Shown in pieces: positions 61,701-64,000 of a stretch of DNA of 64,000 nucleotides; positions within the stretch are counted from its first letter, which is position 1, and each line of letters starts with the position of its first letter. The notes beneath the pieces were generated by a model. The model was not told the DNA's origin, made no database searches, and saw only the letters and a program-made list of their open reading frames with translations. The stretch spans positions 25,208,494 to 25,272,493 of the forward strand of contig OZ020246.1 of assembly GCA_963971285.1 (NCBI GenBank). Reading direction: 5' to 3'. Origin of the DNA: Astropecten irregularis. Its lineage: Eukaryota > Echinodermata > Asteroidea > Paxillosida > Astropectinidae. The position numbers and the translations under genes are program-made.

Positions 61701-63061
61701 TGCCATCTTCCTCAGTCTGTTGCAAACTGTGACAATCCAGGTGACCAATAAGGTTTGATTTGCTTATGATTCTGTTTGGTAATAGCCGGACAGCCTAATG
61801 AGACCTAGCAACTTTCAACAATTCATTAAATGAATAGCTCATGACGTCATATTACGGAGCCTTTTCATGAAATGTCTGCTGCCCCCATTGACGAAATTCA
61901 GACAGTTTCAATTTTGGGTTAGCTTGCGGGTTGAGCATGTGGAGAGAAAAATCATCAAAAAGACTCTCTTTCTGTGTTCAGTGTGAGATAATTTTTTTTT
62001 TCTCATGTCAAGTAATTTAATGATTATAGTTCTAACAAATAAAGCGAGGTTTGTTGAGTGTTGAAGATCCTCTTTAAGCCATTTTGTGTCCTATGAATGT
62101 ATAAAAAGAAGTGAAGGGCTTGAGATACTTGGCGAAGCTGGATCCTTTCTTCGGCTTTGTCATGTGGCCCAATCCCTATGTTTCGTTTTGTGGGCCTCAA
62201 ATGGCAGTAGGGAAATAGATCCCAAGCCTAGCCTCAAGCCAGGTTTCGTAAAAGGCCCTTAATATCCTGTGGTGTTTTATTCTAACATTCACATTCACAT
62301 AGAGCAGCTATCTAACCCAGACCCTGACACTAACAGCTAGATCAACCCTCAACTCTTTTGGGGAGGAGACTTGTTCAGACACTAACCTTGACAGAGAGGG
62401 AAGTATTGGCGACTGTCATCATCTGATAGACCATGCTGGGCTCAAATGCCATGCCTGGTTTGATGTCTGGAGGCCCCTTCCTAGGGATGGTGCGAGTGCT
62501 CGGCTCGGAAAACTTGCTCACCAACTCAACTCTGATAATAAGCAGATTAAACCAGCCATGATTGTACACAAAGGAAAACAAATTCGCAATTACAAAAACG
62601 TCACATTCAGCATTTTGGGTCAGTAAATGAGAAGAATAAAAATACAAAATATAATCATAAAAGAAATATTTGTGGATTTAGGAGGTTTTTGTTAAAATTT
62701 AAGAGATTTTGAAAAGAAATAAGAGATTTGTTGTCCTGTAAGATATAGGGACTGTTTGTTTCAGGCACGTGATCAGTGATCTTGCAGATCTACATCCCAT
62801 GCTGGATACGCTAAAATGGGATCCAGAGTAGCAGGATCACTGACTGATCTCATGCCTGAAACAAACATGCCCATAGATGATCCTCAAATTATAGCAGAGT
62901 ACACTGATGAAAGAACATGGCTCCTGTAAGTAGAGACGAATCTACTTCCTGTTTTCAACTTACATTGCATCTAGCATGGGAGAGGAACTGGGACCACGTT
63001 GCATTGGATAGGACGGCAAATACTTCATCAGATGGTAGAACGGTGGACAGGCCAGTAATGC
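55725..63061 (-). CDS. USP10: USP10 ubiquitin-specific protease, catalytic domain and C-terminus, partial
   Basis: USP10 removes ubiquitin from p53 and other targets and binds G3BP in vertebrates. Nine exons join in frame: 62964-63061, 62387-62531, 61282-61384, 60802-60953, 59725-59850, 57881-57973, 57436-57580, 56350-56418, 55725-55912 (1,119 bp, 372 aa plus stop). The first visible exon reads [16 protein letters not shown], which follows the catalytic Cys box in human USP10; that box and the N-terminus must lie beyond the right edge. Further matches are [79 protein letters not shown] and RTYKLFAVVYH. The His box [10 protein letters not shown] and the Asp in WLRLDDSMV are intact. The acidic linker between GLHEEM and EEEWEQVG differs from human, as expected. 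Introns hold a 21-bp minisatellite and a hAT-like element. Confidence 0.96.
56131..56273. mobile_element. Hairpin MITE, family B, diverged copy
   Basis: Opens AGGGGTCAATTTCAAAAAGC and closes GGTGAAATCGACCCCA. Inner arms pair TCGATCGTAACTCAAGTA with its rough inverse. It lies in a USP10 intron. Confidence 0.55.
56580..56905. repeat. Large hairpin, family F
   Basis: ATGACAAGAGGACAAGAACATG and CATGTTCTTGTCCTCTTGTCAT form long inverted arms. Outer segments read GAGGGCCTGACGCATTTTGATCC and its inverse. Partial copies lie at 26630-26750, 29440-29530, 36900-37020 and 63205-63345; the interrupted copy at 31780 / 33251 was split by a hAT-like insertion. Confidence 0.65.
58066..58212. mobile_element. 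Hairpin MITE, family B
   Basis: Opens AGGGGTCGATTTCACCAAAG and closes CTTCGTGAAATCGACCCCT, with CGTAA / TTACG pairs in the arms. The ends resemble family A, but the interior differs. A related, more diverged hairpin lies at 56131-56273. Confidence 0.65.
58625..59604. mobile_element. hAT-like element in a USP10 intron
   Basis: Ends CAGGGATGCCAG and, inverted, CAGGGATGCCAG are exact, continuing as GGCCGGAATT / AATTCCGGCAATTGCCGG. GATTAT occurs directly outside both ends, suggesting a damaged target duplication. A long minus-strand open frame (59149-59805) runs from the neighbouring exon into this element and is a read-through artefact. Confidence 0.65.
59972..60487. repeat. 21-bp minisatellite, about 24 units, in a USP10 intron
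   Basis: Consensus TACTTGCTGTTTTGGACATCC on the plus strand. Variants (GGACAACC, GGGCATCC, CTACTAGC) alternate in a loose higher-order pattern. Because 21 is a multiple of three and the unit lacks stops in several frames, it produces long spurious open frames on both strands. Confidence 0.9.
60533..60735. mobile_element. Inverted-repeat element, family G, copy in USP10 intron
   Basis: Left end GACCGATCCAACGGCACGATA, with TGTCCGCCATTACAGCAGTG and TTGTCCGGCAACAAA; right end TTGCCGGACAAAATTGTTGAATCGG, shortened. It directly follows the minisatellite. Confidence 0.64.
62744..62875. mobile_element. Short fold-back MITE, family D, second copy
   Basis: Left end TATAGGGACTGTTTGTTTCA, right end TGAAACAAACATGCCCATA. 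The central GGATACGCTAAAATGGGATCC matches the copy at 4676-4791. It lies in a USP10 intron, between the two most upstream visible exons. Confidence 0.65.
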
Positions 63062-64000
63062 CTGCAAAATCTGATATCCATGCAGGGTCAAGGGTCATAC
63101 CTCATGCATTATTCCTAAGGATTATAAATACTCCCCCTATAACAAGCCAATAACATAAACCTTGCACATGTTTGTTCTCCAAGACGTAATACAATCTTGC
63201 ATTTCCTTCGAGTAAGAAGGGCCTGAGGTTTCGATCCTAGTGGGATCTTTCTCAAAGGCCCTCCTAACTCTTTAGCATTTGATATATTTCAGGTCATTAT
63301 TTTGGTTGATGAGCTGTTTGTGGCAGTTTATTACTTGTAAATCTTAGTGCTGTGCATCAAAAAAAAATCTTGCCATCCGGTTTCAAAATTTCAAAAAGGG
63401 TATAACGAAACCAACATTTTAAAAAGTAGACTGACGTTTGCCCAATAAATAAACAACCGTAGACTGTATAATACATACTTGAATTTCAGTCGTTTTGGGG
63501 TCCATTTTGCCAAGCAGAAACAAACTTTTCGCAAACTTGATTAAACAAATATTGCGAACAGCCTTCCGAACGCGACGATCGCTCGAAAGAAGACGTAAAC
63601 ATATCGCGTACGATGCATCATGCAGACTGCATGCAGACCGCATGCCCACCACGTGGCCGCATATCCCGGACCATGCAGCAGCAGCATTGCATCCAGAAAA
63701 TTCCACGATGTGTAATGTGCGCCGCACCATACAAACCATACGTTGTACACCAGTACACAGTCGGCAATTCGCAATCGGGCCGGAAGTGGAAGCCTACATG
63801 TCGTACGTACAACGTGTGTATTTGGTGCATGCATTCAAGTTGCGCTCGGTACCGTGGATTTCGGCCAGCTTCAATGCAGATTTTTCGGTAAGAAATGTGA
63901 CATGTCACGCTGAGCAAGTTATGAAAGATTCTGACTGAATATTCTGTAAGGTTGCCGGCACCAAATCATCGCAAGATTCCCAAACACGCACGTAGATCGA
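63062..64000. other. USP10 intronic or upstream DNA
   Basis: The USP10 exon carrying the catalytic Cys box should lie upstream of 63061, but no matching coding segment is visible before the window ends. A fold-back family fragment lies at 63205-63345. The 63490-63940 stretch is GC-richer and open in several frames on both strands, none with a recognisable domain. Confidence 0.5.

Noticed and set aside
63495..63938. Open frames on both strands, up to 147 codons
   Set aside because: Frames overlap on both strands with no recognisable domain, and none contains the expected USP10 Cys-box exon.

Overview
This is metazoan nuclear DNA with an intron-rich, gene-sparse layout. Vertebrate-like orthologues are split into many short exons, introns and spacers are AT-rich, and non-coding DNA is packed with fold-back elements and tRNA-derived SINE-like repeats. 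The protein sequences and repeat style suggest a marine invertebrate, most likely an echinoderm; this is inference and the window carries no species marker.

Four protein-coding genes were reconstructed by hand from splice sites, reading-frame phase and similarity to human proteins recalled from memory. All four lie on the minus strand, head to tail. Right to left they are: (1) the catalytic domain and 3' end of USP10, a deubiquitinase (55,725-63,061; the N-terminus and catalytic-Cys exon lie beyond the right edge); (2) a complete DNAJA2 type-I Hsp40 co-chaperone (41,734-51,083; 10 coding exons, 420 aa); (3) a complete TRPC4AP/TRUSS, a CUL4-DDB1 ubiquitin-ligase adaptor (21,851-36,230; 18 coding exons, 782 aa); (4) the 5' part of a CARMIL (LRRC16-family) actin-capping-protein regulator, showing only PH-domain exons (1,522-14,082; continues off the left edge). 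Three of the four act in protein quality control or ubiquitin pathways, but nothing shows co-regulation; each has its own spacer.

The rest is repeat-derived. There are six hAT-like non-autonomous elements, two with perfect 8-bp target duplications. There is a TTA-flanked element with Harbinger-type features and several families of 100-400 bp fold-back (hairpin) elements. A tRNA-related SINE family has at least five copies, one starting six bases inside a TRPC4AP splice donor. A 21-bp minisatellite of about 24 units lies in a USP10 intron. Repeats carrying hammerhead-ribozyme-like cores occur on both sides of the window, and two of them are joined to a histone-mRNA-type 3' stem-loop. A cluster of seven exact TGAGTCA (AP-1-type) motifs lies upstream of CARMIL. 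Most long open frames are artefacts of the minisatellite, transposons or read-through introns. I found no rRNA, no convincing functional tRNA, no CRISPR array, no virus-like gene and no intact transposase or reverse transcriptase.
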